NCBI RefSeq assembly: GCF_007713685.1
Contig: NZ_VMRJ01000003.1
Location: forward strand, 372,001 to 436,000
Length of the DNA: 64,000 nucleotides
Source: Hymenobacter setariae
Lineage (GTDB): Bacteria; Bacteroidota; Bacteroidia; Cytophagales; Hymenobacteraceae
Direction of reading: 5' to 3'
The position numbers and the translations under genes were made by a program. Shown here piece after piece: positions 34,410 to 42,649 of this stretch. Every line of letters begins with the position of its first letter. Position 1 is the stretch's first letter. The notes under the pieces are model-generated. The model saw only the letters and a program-made list of their open reading frames with translations, was not told the DNA's origin and did no database searches.

Positions 34410-35444
34410 ATGGCTACTCCCGATTTTTCGCAGCTGGGCGGTACCGCTGACGCTGAAAAACGCTCGTTTTGGTCGCGGCCCGAAGGCATTTTGGGGCTGG
34501 TGGTGCTGGCTGGCCTGGCCGGCACCGGGCTCTTCTACTTCAATGAGATTGTCAAATTTCTGATTGAGGTGGCCAGCAACACCCTGCACCTAGCCTTTCT
34601 ACTGGGGGCGTTGGGCGTGCTGGTGTTCTTGGTCACGAGCCGAGATATTCGCACTGGGCTCTTCTTTTTATTCAAAACCCTGATGCGCAAGCTTACGGGC
34701 GTTGTTATTCAGCTCGACCCGATTGCGATTCTCAAAATCTACATCAGCGACCTTAAAAATAAGCGCCAGAAAATGCAGGGCCAGATAGATACCTTGGCCG
34801 GCCAACTGGTGAAGCTGAATAAGAAAATAGCCGATAACAACGTCGAAATCAAGCAGAAATTTGCCGAGGCTAACAAGGCTAGCACCATGCTCGACCGGCC
34901 TGGTATGAAGGAAACTGCCTCGCTAGCCACTATCGAAGGGGCTGGCTTGCAGGAGATGAATGAGAAGCTGCTGCCATTGCAGCGCAATATCAAGACGGTG
35001 CTGGCTTTCATGGAAAAGGTCAACCAGAGTGCCGACTACATCATCAAAGAGACCGAGATAAAAGTGCGCCTGAAAGAAGCCGAATACAAGATTGTGAAGG
35101 AAAGCTCCAGCGCCCTACGCACGGCAGTGAGCATCTTTAAGGGCGACCCCGACAAGAAGTTTTACTTCGACGAGTCGATGGAGTACATCCAAGACGACAT
35201 GAGCCAGAAGCTGGGCGAAATGAAGCGCGCCATGGACTTGTCAATGGACTTCATCAACTCGGTGGATGTGCAAAACGGCATCTTATCTGATAAGGGTGAA
35301 GCCATGCTGGAAGCCTACAACAAGGGCGAATTCAAGCTAGTGCAGCTCGAAGGGCGCGCCGACAGCCTAACGCCCGCCCCGCGCCCCAGTGGCTACGACC
35401 CCGCGCCGGCCAAAGACGCCGGCTACCGCAGCCTGCTCGAATAA
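34410..35444 (+). CDS. PspA/IM30 (ESCRT-III)-like protein with two N-terminal membrane helices
   Basis: 344 aa. Two hydrophobic helices lie at about residues 27-46 (ILGLVVLAGLAGTGLFYF) and 59-77 (LHLAFLLGALGVLVFLV). From about 90 to 330 the protein is a long charged coiled coil. Its beginning (QLDPIAILKIYISDLKNKRQKM, split at 101-122) matches the start of PspA/Vipp1 helix 1, where DP is followed by hydrophobic residues and (I/L)..(M/L). PspA is normally a peripheral protein with an amphipathic first helix, so genuine TM helices are unusual. A membrane-bending or repair scaffold is a reasonable guess. The Ppx/GppA-like gene starts 51 bases downstream. The homology is from pattern only. Confidence 0.55.
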   Translation: MATPDFSQLGGTADAEKRSFWSRPEGILGLVVLAGLAGTGLFYFNEIVKFLIEVASNTLHLAFLLGALGVLVFLVTSRDIRTGLFFLFKTLMRKLTGVVIQLDPIAILKIYISDLKNKRQKMQGQIDTLAGQLVKLNKKIADNNVEIKQKFAEANKASTMLDRPGMKETASLATIEGAGLQEMNEKLLPLQRNIKTVLAFMEKVNQSADYIIKETEIKVRLKEAEYKIVKESSSALRTAVSIFKGDPDKKFYFDESMEYIQDDMSQKLGEMKRAMDLSMDFINSVDVQNGILSDKGEAMLEAYNKGEFKLVQLEGRADSLTPAPRPSGYDPAPAKDAGYRSLLE

Positions 35445-35495
35445 TAGTGGCCGCTATACACCTTACTACTACCTGACACCTTCTACTCTAGACTC

Positions 35496-36518
35496 ATGCA
35501 AAACCTCACCGTCGCTGGCCGCCTCCTGATTACGGCCATCGTGCTGCTTGGTATTTATTTCGGCATCCGCTACTTCGTGGGCGACCGGATGCCGGCCCCC
35601 GCTACGGCCACTACGACCACAGCTCCATCTGGCACAAGCAGCGCCGCCAGTGGCGAAGCCGTAGCGCCTGCTAATACCACGCCGCCTGCTGCCACCAGCA
35701 CCAGCGAGCGGGTACCCTTCACCTACACGGCGCCCGAGCCCACGGGTGGGCGGCTTCGCGGCGTGGTGGAGCTTGGGGCCAGCGGCTTCAATTCCTTCGT
35801 AGTGCGCACCGATGCCCAGCACAACTGGAAGCTCGAAAAAGCAGAGTTTGGCAATAGCCTAGTGCTGGAAAACATGGCCACCGACGACGACGTGCGCTCA
35901 GGCCTGAAATCATACATCGGCAAAATGCTTGACAACGGGGTAGCAGGTCGCGATATTCACTTTGTGGTAAGCTCGGGCGCGCTGAAAGCACCGGGCACGC
36001 AGAAGATTATCAAGCAGCTGGCCAAGCTTAAGTACGTGGTAAATACCGTGACGCCCGAGAAAGAGGGCGTCCTAGGTCTGCGTTCGGTGCTGCCCCCGGC
36101 CTACGCTAACAAAGCCTTCGTAGTGGATATCGGCTCGGGCAATACCAAGATTTCGTGGCTGGCCGACGGCGCTCCCAAGTCGGTAGAAACCTATGGCGCC
36201 AAGTACTTTGGGCAAAACATCGACGATGCCACTGTGGCGGCCGATGTAAAAGCTAAGGCTGAACAAGTACCCGCCGGCCTGCGCCAAACCTGCTTCATCA
36301 TCGGCGGTGTGCCATTTGAGATGGCCAAAAAAGTGCGCCAGGGTAAGGAGCGCTACACCGTACTCGACGCCGCTAGCGCCTACCAGCTCGACAACGCCAA
36401 AGGCAAAGCGGGCCTGAATATCTACCGCTCGGTAGCCGAAGCCACTGGCTGCAAGCAGTTTGTATTTGACTGGGACGCCAACTTCACCATTGGCTATTTG
36501 CTCACGCTGCCGCAGTAG
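35496..36518 (+). CDS. Membrane-anchored Ppx/GppA-like (ASKHA-fold) protein
   Basis: 340 aa. One TM helix lies at about 9-24, followed by a 50-residue Ala/Thr/Pro/Ser linker. From residue 86 on, the sequence follows the actin-like ATPase plan. GVVELGASGFNSFVV (89-103) corresponds to phosphate loop 1 of Ppx/GppA. VSSGALK (158-164) matches the ATSALR block. TPEKEGVLGLRSV (186-198) matches the EEEA loop, and AFVVDIGSGNTKISWL (207-222) is phosphate loop 2. Ppx/GppA enzymes hydrolyse polyphosphate or pppGpp in the cytoplasm. Here the domain is tethered and shorter than the roughly 300-500 aa family enzymes. Whether it faces cytoplasm or periplasm is not clear from the charges. Some catalytic acids are changed, so it may be a sensor instead of an enzyme. 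Confidence 0.55.
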   Translation: MQNLTVAGRLLITAIVLLGIYFGIRYFVGDRMPAPATATTTTAPSGTSSAASGEAVAPANTTPPAATSTSERVPFTYTAPEPTGGRLRGVVELGASGFNSFVVRTDAQHNWKLEKAEFGNSLVLENMATDDDVRSGLKSYIGKMLDNGVAGRDIHFVVSSGALKAPGTQKIIKQLAKLKYVVNTVTPEKEGVLGLRSVLPPAYANKAFVVDIGSGNTKISWLADGAPKSVETYGAKYFGQNIDDATVAADVKAKAEQVPAGLRQTCFIIGGVPFEMAKKVRQGKERYTVLDAASAYQLDNAKGKAGLNIYRSVAEATGCKQFVFDWDANFTIGYLLTLPQ

Positions 36519-36632
36519 CTGCACTTAAGTAAGGACCTAGGGAAATAGCAGTAGCTAGTGCCTAGCGGGGAGCTTATATTTCCTCGTTTTTTGGCGTTGT
36601 CACTAAAAGGCGCGCCGGTTTTGCCTGCTGCT

Positions 36633-37673
36633 ATGCCCGTTACGCCTGCGCCGCCATCCCCTCGTCAGCCTAGGAGGCCGGCTATTGTTGCCCGCTGGTT
36701 GCGGCGTCATTTTGGCTTTTCGCGGGTCGAAACGCGGGGCTTCGTTGTGCTGCTCTTGCTGATGCTGGCAGTGGCGGTGCTGCCCGTGCTGCTGCGCCCC
36801 GCTGACCCTACTTACTTGCCCGCCGCCGACCAGCAGCAGCTCGATACTTGGGCCGACGACCTATCGAAGCAGCTTGCCATATCTGACTCGGTAGAGCGGC
36901 AGCGCTACGCCGGGCGGCGCAGCTACGGTGCCGAAGAGCATAACAGCCGCTACCCAGCTGTGGCACAAGTTAAGCTGACGCCCTTCGACCCTAATGCCCT
37001 CACGGCTCTCGATTGGGAGGCACGCGGTGTGCCGCACTTCGTGGCGGGGCGCATTGTGAATTATGGGCAGAAAGCGGGCGGCTTTCGGGCCAAGGCGCAG
37101 GTGCAGCGCATCTATGGCCTGCCCGACTCGGTGTACCAGCGGCTGGCGCCGTTTATGCAGCTACCCGACGCACTGCCCGGCCGGCCCGACTACGCGGCGC
37201 GCGGCGCCAATGCGCCCTTTGCCAGCGCCGCGCCAAGCCGCTTTCCGCGCAAGCCCGCGCACTTGCAGCCCTTCGACCTTAACCTAGCCGATACTACGCA
37301 GCTCCAGCAAATCAAAGGCATTGGTCGCGGACGGGCTAAGTGGATAGTAATTCGCCGCAACGAGCTGGGCGGCTACGTGGATGAAGCCCAACTGGCCGAC
37401 GTGTTCGTGCTGCGCGACGCACCCGACCTGGTAGACAGCTTGCGCAAGTACACGTTTGTGGCGCCCGGCTTCATGCCCCAAACGGTGAATATCAACTCTG
37501 GCACTTTCGATGAGCTGTGGCCGCACCCCTACGTAGGCAAGCCGCTGGCTCGCCTCATCGTGGCCTTTCGCAAGCAGCATGGGCCCTACAAAACGCCCGA
37601 AGACTTGCGCCAAATCAAGATTCTAAAAGAAGAAAGCTTCGCCAAGCTGCGACCCTATGTGCGCTGCGAGTAA
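36633..37673 (+). CDS. Helix-hairpin-helix (ComEA-like) protein with N-terminal TM helix
   Basis: 346 aa from ATG 36633. A GTG at 36558 in the same frame is an alternative. A Pro/Arg-rich cytoplasmic start (RQPRRPAIVARWLRRHFGF) is followed by a TM helix at about 37-55 (FVVLLLLMLAVAVLPVLL). Three HhH-type repeats follow. One begins DPNALTALDWEARGVP, another has QIKGIGRGRAKWIVIRRN near 245, and the last begins NINSGTFDELWPHPYVGKPLA. HhH modules bind DNA without sequence preference, and ComEA uses them in DNA uptake. Bacteroidota have many such proteins of unclear role. The esterase gene ends five bases away on the opposite strand. Confidence 0.8.
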   Translation: MPVTPAPPSPRQPRRPAIVARWLRRHFGFSRVETRGFVVLLLLMLAVAVLPVLLRPADPTYLPAADQQQLDTWADDLSKQLAISDSVERQRYAGRRSYGAEEHNSRYPAVAQVKLTPFDPNALTALDWEARGVPHFVAGRIVNYGQKAGGFRAKAQVQRIYGLPDSVYQRLAPFMQLPDALPGRPDYAARGANAPFASAAPSRFPRKPAHLQPFDLNLADTTQLQQIKGIGRGRAKWIVIRRNELGGYVDEAQLADVFVLRDAPDLVDSLRKYTFVAPGFMPQTVNINSGTFDELWPHPYVGKPLARLIVAFRKQHGPYKTPEDLRQIKILKEESFAKLRPYVRCE

Positions 37674-37677
37674 GGTC

Positions 37678-38724
37678 CTAGGGTGCAAAATCTAGGTGTT
37701 TATTAAAGAAGGGTAGTACATGCTGGTACACGCGCCCGGTGCGGCCCATGATGCGGCTGCCATGTGTGCCTTCGTACTCCTTGGCTGTGTGCGGAATGCT
37801 GAAAGCGCTGAGCCACTGGTCGAACGTGCGGCAGGTAGGCGGGATGTGCAACACTTCATCTTGCGCGCCCCAGTCGAAGGCAAGGCCCCGCAGTTGCCGC
37901 AGGCTGGCTAGGTGCGTGGGGAGCAGGTAGGTAGGCGTGGCCGCTACCCAGCGCATTAGCGCAGCGTCGCGCCGGGTTAGGCTATCGGCTGTTAATGAAC
38001 CGGGCAGGTCGGCGCCGAAGGGCTGAGACTTAGGATTGGGGGAGTAGGCGCGGGATACGGCCACCGTCGAGAGAGCACGGCGGTCTACCTGGGCTAGGCT
38101 GGTGGCCCGGAGCGCACTGGGCAGGCCGGGGCCGGGCAAATAGCTGGGGTGCGGCCCCACCAGGGCCGGGCTCAGCGCATAAGCAGCTGCCCAGGTGCCG
38201 GGATAGTTCAGGGCTAGCCGCAGAGTGCCGCCCCCGCCCATGGAGTGGCCGGCCAAGCCGCGGCTGCCCGGCCGCGCCAGGGTGCGGTAGTTTTTGTCAA
38301 TGAACTGCACTAGCTCGCGGGCGGTGAAGTCGGCCCAGGGGCCGTTGGTGGCCGAGTTAGCGTACCAACTGCCGCCGTAGCGCGTTTGCTCGTTGGGCAC
38401 CACCATGATGAAGGGCCTAATTTGCTTGTCAGCAATGGCTTGGTCGAGCAGTGCCTTCATCCCATCCTGGTTGAAAATTAGGCTATCACTCCAAGTAAAG
38501 CCGTGCAGATAATACACCACCGGGTAGCGCTGCTTGGGGTTGGCCTCGTAGCCTGGGGGCAAGTACACGCTCACGCGGCGGCGCGGGTTTTCGCCCCCTA
38601 GGTTGCCGCGCAGTAGCTTCGAGTCGAGGTACGTGACGGCGACACGCCCGGCAGGTGGGGCAGGGGTTTGCGCCGCCAGCCCGAAGGCGTTGAATAGGAA
38701 CAGGAGAAGGGCTAGCTTCTTCAT
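37678..38724 (-). CDS. Secreted esterase of the esterase D/feruloyl esterase family
   Basis: 348 aa from ATG 38724, with a signal peptide ending near residue 18 (FNAFGLAAQ). The alpha/beta hydrolase fold of the PF00756 type is clear: RVSVYLPPGYEANPKQRYPVVYYLHG, then FIMVVPNE and the nucleophile elbow GLAGHSMGGGG with Ser161. A candidate His is in the EGTHGSRIM block near the C-terminus. It could remove acetyl or feruloyl groups from polysaccharide. It is the last gene of the 11-gene minus-strand locus. The convergent HhH gene ends five bases away with no visible terminator between. Confidence 0.85.
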   Translation of the reverse strand: MKKLALLLFLFNAFGLAAQTPAPPAGRVAVTYLDSKLLRGNLGGENPRRRVSVYLPPGYEANPKQRYPVVYYLHGFTWSDSLIFNQDGMKALLDQAIADKQIRPFIMVVPNEQTRYGGSWYANSATNGPWADFTARELVQFIDKNYRTLARPGSRGLAGHSMGGGGTLRLALNYPGTWAAAYALSPALVGPHPSYLPGPGLPSALRATSLAQVDRRALSTVAVSRAYSPNPKSQPFGADLPGSLTADSLTRRDAALMRWVAATPTYLLPTHLASLRQLRGLAFDWGAQDEVLHIPPTCRTFDQWLSAFSIPHTAKEYEGTHGSRIMGRTGRVYQHVLPFFNKHLDFAP

Positions 38725-38753
38725 AAGCAGCATAATAAGCTTGGGCGCGCCGG

Positions 38754-40064
38754 TTACTTCTTGATTTCGGCCTTAAGCGCGTTGATGACGTCCGTATTCG
38801 GCACGCAGCTTTTAAACTTAATATTCTCCAGAATGGGACCTAAGTCGGACGCGCTCTTCACATCGACTAGGTAGGGCGGCTTGATGCGCAGCAGGGCGGC
38901 GATGGGTTTGTCGCTGAAGCGCTTATAAGTCCAGTGGCACCAGCCGATGCCTACGCTGGCGAGGTTGCGGGCGGCTTCGCCCATCCACTGCGAGGTGTTT
39001 TCGCCGGTTTCGCCTATCCACACCGGCACATTTTGGGCGGTGCGGAAGGCTTGTAGGTTGCCGATGGTACCGAGCTGGTTGGCGTCGGGGTTGGTGGCGC
39101 CTAGGTCGTTGCTTAGGGGGTACTTCTCTAAGTTGTAGCGGTGGGCATTATACACCAGGTTTTCTTGGTGCGTAAAGCTGCTTCTCAGCATCTCGTTGTA
39201 GTTGTTGCCAAAGCCGTTGCCTTCTAGTAGCAGCAGGTGCTGGTCGCCCTGGGCGCGCACTGTATTAATGAGCCGCTCAAACATGGTGTGGATGGCCGCG
39301 TTGCCGCCGGGCACGTTGTTGGGCTCGTTTACGAGGTCGTACATCGCGATGCGGCCGTCGTTCTTATAGCGTTTGGCCAGCGTGGCCCACAAGCCGTTCG
39401 TGATATCCTGGTAGATGGGCTCCTTCCAGAAATCGTTGGGCTGCAAGGCGTCGGCGATGTTAGTGTCGGTGCCCTGGGCACCGGGCGCGGCGTGCAGGTC
39501 GAGCACTACGTAGAGTTTATTAGCCGCGCACCACCCTAGGGTCTTGTCGATGAGTTTGATGGCTTCGAGCTGCTGCGGCTCCTTGAATAGCTCGCCCTTT
39601 TGCTGCCACTCCTTCAGCTTGGCTACGTAGTCGGCGTAGGGCACAGTGCCGCGGATGACGCCGTTGCGCACCTCCCGCTGAGCAGGCGTCAAAAACAGGT
39701 CGTAGTGCAGCGGTAGGCGAATGCAGTTAAAGCCTTGCTGCGCAATAAAATCAATATCGGTCTTCGTGATAAAGTTGTCGCGCCACTGCTGGTAAAACTT
39801 TTCCACGGCCGCGTCGCTTAGGCCGGCTTGGTAGAGCACCTTCTTCACCGAGCCCTGGGTGCCGCCGTAGCCGGGCTTCATCATGTAGCCTTCTTGCAAC
39901 AGCCAGCCGCCTAGGTTCATGCCTTGCAGCAGGACTTCGTGCTTCTGGGCGTCCACTATTTTGGGACCGTCGGCGCGCAGTAGCGGCGCGCTCTGTGACT
40001 GGGCGTGGGCGGTAGCCGACCCTAGGGCCAAGGCAGTGACTAGCAGTGGAAAAAGACGAGTCAT
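38754..40064 (-). CDS. Secreted glycoside hydrolase family 5
   Basis: 436 aa from ATG 40064, with a signal peptide ending at TAHAQ. A (beta/alpha)8 barrel follows. MNLGGWLLQEGYM near the start, the RLPLHYDLF strand and the LDLHAAPGAQG loop are typical of exo-beta-1,3-glucanase-like GH5 members. The acid/base is Glu247 in LVNEPNN and the nucleophile Glu352 in VWIGETGEN. An insertion at about 130-170 (EVRNGVIRGTVPYADYVAKL) is not in the core fold. Within the locus it would cleave or trim oligosaccharides released by the GH30 enzymes (inference). Confidence 0.88.
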   Translation of the reverse strand: MTRLFPLLVTALALGSATAHAQSQSAPLLRADGPKIVDAQKHEVLLQGMNLGGWLLQEGYMMKPGYGGTQGSVKKVLYQAGLSDAAVEKFYQQWRDNFITKTDIDFIAQQGFNCIRLPLHYDLFLTPAQREVRNGVIRGTVPYADYVAKLKEWQQKGELFKEPQQLEAIKLIDKTLGWCAANKLYVVLDLHAAPGAQGTDTNIADALQPNDFWKEPIYQDITNGLWATLAKRYKNDGRIAMYDLVNEPNNVPGGNAAIHTMFERLINTVRAQGDQHLLLLEGNGFGNNYNEMLRSSFTHQENLVYNAHRYNLEKYPLSNDLGATNPDANQLGTIGNLQAFRTAQNVPVWIGETGENTSQWMGEAARNLASVGIGWCHWTYKRFSDKPIAALLRIKPPYLVDVKSASDLGPILENIKFKSCVPNTDVINALKAEIKK

Positions 40065-40078
40065 GGGAGGTAAAGAAT

Positions 40079-40176
40079 TGTCATGCAGCGCGCAGCGCGG
40101 CATCTCGCGTGCTGACGTCTGTGAGCATTATTAGCTACTGCACCACGCGAGATGCTTCGCTACGCGCTGCATGACA
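40079..40176. repeat. REP-like inverted repeat upstream of the GH5 gene
   Basis: Arms at 40079-40111 and 40144-40176 (33 bases, about three mismatches) begin TGTCATGCAGCGCG. The right arm shares the TAGCGAAGCA core with the element at 34255-34357. It fills the junction between the SGNH hydrolase gene and the GH5 gene. Confidence 0.8.
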
Positions 40177-40187
40177 GTTTATGCGGA

Positions 40188-40895
40188 TTATTTGCGTTTG
40201 AGCGCTTGGGCTACGCCTTGCTGGAGCAACGGCCCCATGATGCGGTAGCCGGCCAGGGTGGGGTGCACGCCATCGCTGGCTAGGGCAGCAGACAGGCCCT
40301 GGCGCTCGTCGGCCATCGCGGTGTGGTAGTCGACGTAGGTGATGTGATGCTGGGCCGCGTAGGCTTTCAGTTGCTGGTTGAGGGCAATGACCTTGGGAGC
40401 AGGCTCGCGGCCGGGCCGCCACGGGAAGTTGTAAGCTGGCAGCACCGAGCATATAATTACCCGTACCCCGTGGGCCTGCGCCAGCTCGGCCATCGACGTA
40501 ATGTTGTGGAACGTAGCCTCCGGGTTATAGGGGCCAGCGTTTTCGGCAATGTCATTGATGCCGCTCAGGATGGCTACCACCTTGGGCTGCAAGGCCAGCA
40601 CATCGGGCCACAAGCGCAGCAGCATCTGCCCCGATACCTGCCCGCTAATGCCCCGGCCGATGTACTCGTAGGTTTTGCTGGCAAAGAACGCCGTGTCGGC
40701 CTTGGGCCAAGCGTCGGTGATGGAGTTGCCCATCAGCACCACCCGCGGCCGCTTGGCGGTGGGCGGGGGCAGCTGCTGGTTGGCCGGCGCGTAGCGCCCT
40801 AGGTTGGCCCAGTCGGTAGTTTGGGCCCAGCCGCCCAGGGGCATGAGCAGCGCGACAGCTACTGCGAGCGCATTAAGATTTTGTAAAAGAGACAT
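40188..40895 (-). CDS. Secreted SGNH/GDSL hydrolase
   Basis: 235 aa from ATG 40895, with a signal peptide ending at about residue 25 (MPLGGWAQ). All four SGNH blocks are seen: VVLMGNSITDAWP with the Ser, GRGISGQ with Gly, LSGINDIAEN with Asn, and SDGVHPTLAGY with the Asp-x-x-His pair. Such enzymes usually deacetylate sugars or oligosaccharides. It fits the rhamnogalacturonan/carbohydrate acetylesterase style. It is placed between GH30 and GH5 genes, which suggests a substrate with acetyl groups. Confidence 0.9.
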   Translation of the reverse strand: MSLLQNLNALAVAVALLMPLGGWAQTTDWANLGRYAPANQQLPPPTAKRPRVVLMGNSITDAWPKADTAFFASKTYEYIGRGISGQVSGQMLLRLWPDVLALQPKVVAILSGINDIAENAGPYNPEATFHNITSMAELAQAHGVRVIICSVLPAYNFPWRPGREPAPKVIALNQQLKAYAAQHHITYVDYHTAMADERQGLSAALASDGVHPTLAGYRIMGPLLQQGVAQALKRK

Positions 40896-41032
40896 GGGGA
40901 TTGATTGAAGTGATGCCCGTGGCGGGCGACGCAAGCTACTACTGCCCGCTCATCGCTCGTAGGCCCGCCCCTATGCCGGAGGGGAAGGCGCACGGGGGCC
41001 AGGAGTGGGCTGTCGCACCTAGGTTGCAAAAA

Positions 41033-42481
41033 TCAGTCAATCACATAAGTAGCGATGGAGTGCGCAGGGCTAGTGGTGCTGGCCGCCTGCCCTTTCACCC
41101 ACAGCTGAAACTCCTGGGGCTTGTCGCCACTATTCATCACGACCACGGCCACTTTGCCATCGGGGTTCACAAACGATGTGGCTTGCAGCCAGTCGCGGTT
41201 GGTAGTGGTGGCTACGCGTTTGGCGCCGGGGCGAATAAATTTCGAGAAGTGCCCGATGTAGTAGTAAGCGTTGGTGTAAATGAGCTTGCCGGTGCGCGTG
41301 TCGGCGATGACGGGTGCGAAGCAGTAGTTGCCCACATGGTTGGGGCCGCCTTTTTCGTCGAGCAGCACGTTCCAGTCGGTCCAGCCTACAGTGCCGGCGT
41401 TGAAGTCATTTATCATCGAGTTGCCGTAGCGCTCGCCCAGCTTCCAGTCGTTCACTTGGTCAAACTTGAAGTTCTCGACGCAGCCTTCGGTGAAGATGAG
41501 GTTGGTATTAGGGTAGGTTTCGTGCACGCGGCGCTCATTGTCGAAAAGCGGCCCGCTGGTGGTCCAGGTTTCGTACCAGTGGTAGCCGATGCCCCATATA
41601 TACTTGGCGGCCTCGGGGTCGTCGAGCACGGTGCTGGCGCGCTGGTACAGCAGGTCGCGGTTATGGTCCCAGGCGATGAGTTTTTTGTCACCTAGGCCGC
41701 CTTTTTGCAGCGTTGGCCCTAGGTATTCCTTGATGAAGTCGCGCTCCTCCTCGGCCGTGTACAAGCACGATTCCCACTTCTGGGTTGCCATTTCCTCATT
41801 TTGCACCGAGAGGCCCCAAATAGGAATACCCTGTTTCTGGTAGGCATCAATAAACTTAACATAGTGGTCGGCCCACGACTGCCGAAACTCGGGCAGCAGC
41901 TTGCCGCCGTGCAGCAAGTCGTGGTTGGTTTTCATGAACGCTGGCGGCGTCCAGGGGCTCACGAACATCGTGAGCTTGCCGCCCGCCGCCGCTATGGCCT
42001 GCTTGATGAACGGGATGCGATACTTCTCATCAGGCTTCACACTGAAGCTTTTGAGGCTCTTGTCGCCTTCCTTAATATAGGTATAGCTCGCGCTCGAAAA
42101 GTCGCAGCTGCCGATGTGGGTGCGTGCCAGCGTGTAGCCAATGCCCGCCGAAGGACTATAGTAGGCTTGCAAAAACTCCTGCTGTTGCGCCTTAGGCAGC
42201 TTGGCAAAGGTTTCGGCCGAAGCATCAGTAAGCGCCCCGCCTATACCTAGGAGCGTTTGGTACGAATGAGCCGGGTCTACAAACACGCATACCTGCGTCT
42301 CGACCGGCTGCGGGGCTGGCTGAAAGCTAAGCGCCGCGCCCGCCGCCAGGCGCTGGCTGGTGCCCTGCGCGGTAGTGAATACCTGGACTTTTTTGCCCGC
42401 GGCCGAGTAGGTGGATTGAGCGGCCGCGTGGCCTAGGCCCAGCGCCGAAAGCAGCGCTAGGGAAAGAAACTTGTAGGTCAT
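41033..42481 (-). CDS. Secreted glycoside hydrolase family 30, divergent copy
   Basis: 482 aa from ATG 42481 (MTYKFLSLALLSALGLG), with a signal peptide ending at AAAQS. The frame is open 36 codons upstream into the inverted repeat, but that part is not plausible coding sequence. GH30 landmarks are GIGGALTDASAETFAKL, the acid/base Glu229 in SVQNEEM and the nucleophile Glu332 in LIFTEGCVENF. A C-terminal beta-sandwich follows the barrel. It is clearly less like the two neighbouring GH30 proteins than they are like each other, so it probably has a different linkage or chain-length preference. It resembles glucosylceramidase-type GH30. Confidence 0.9.
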   Translation of the reverse strand: MTYKFLSLALLSALGLGHAAAQSTYSAAGKKVQVFTTAQGTSQRLAAGAALSFQPAPQPVETQVCVFVDPAHSYQTLLGIGGALTDASAETFAKLPKAQQQEFLQAYYSPSAGIGYTLARTHIGSCDFSSASYTYIKEGDKSLKSFSVKPDEKYRIPFIKQAIAAAGGKLTMFVSPWTPPAFMKTNHDLLHGGKLLPEFRQSWADHYVKFIDAYQKQGIPIWGLSVQNEEMATQKWESCLYTAEEERDFIKEYLGPTLQKGGLGDKKLIAWDHNRDLLYQRASTVLDDPEAAKYIWGIGYHWYETWTTSGPLFDNERRVHETYPNTNLIFTEGCVENFKFDQVNDWKLGERYGNSMINDFNAGTVGWTDWNVLLDEKGGPNHVGNYCFAPVIADTRTGKLIYTNAYYYIGHFSKFIRPGAKRVATTTNRDWLQATSFVNPDGKVAVVVMNSGDKPQEFQLWVKGQAASTTSPAHSIATYVID

Positions 42482-42529
42482 AAAAGAAGCAGAAGGGTAA
42501 TGATGCAAGCGGCGCGTCAGACGCCTTAT

Positions 42530-42631
42530 CCCACCCCCAGCCCCTCCCCTCCGGGAGAGGGGAGCTAAACGCAAACAGTCGTTGAACAACGTCAGGCTCC
42601 CCTCTCCCAGAGGGGAGGCGCTGGGGGTGGG
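42530..42631. repeat. Long inverted repeat between two GH30 genes
   Basis: Arms at about 42530-42566 and 42595-42631 are near-perfect complements rich in C/G runs. Each also contains its own small palindrome (CCCCTCTCCC with GGGAGAGGGG type). Nothing here looks coding. Confidence 0.8.
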
Positions 42632-42649
42632 GTTACACGCTAGAGCGCT

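Noticed and set aside
42482..42589. 36-codon extension of the divergent GH30
   Set aside because: It reads through the inverted repeat and would precede the signal peptide.
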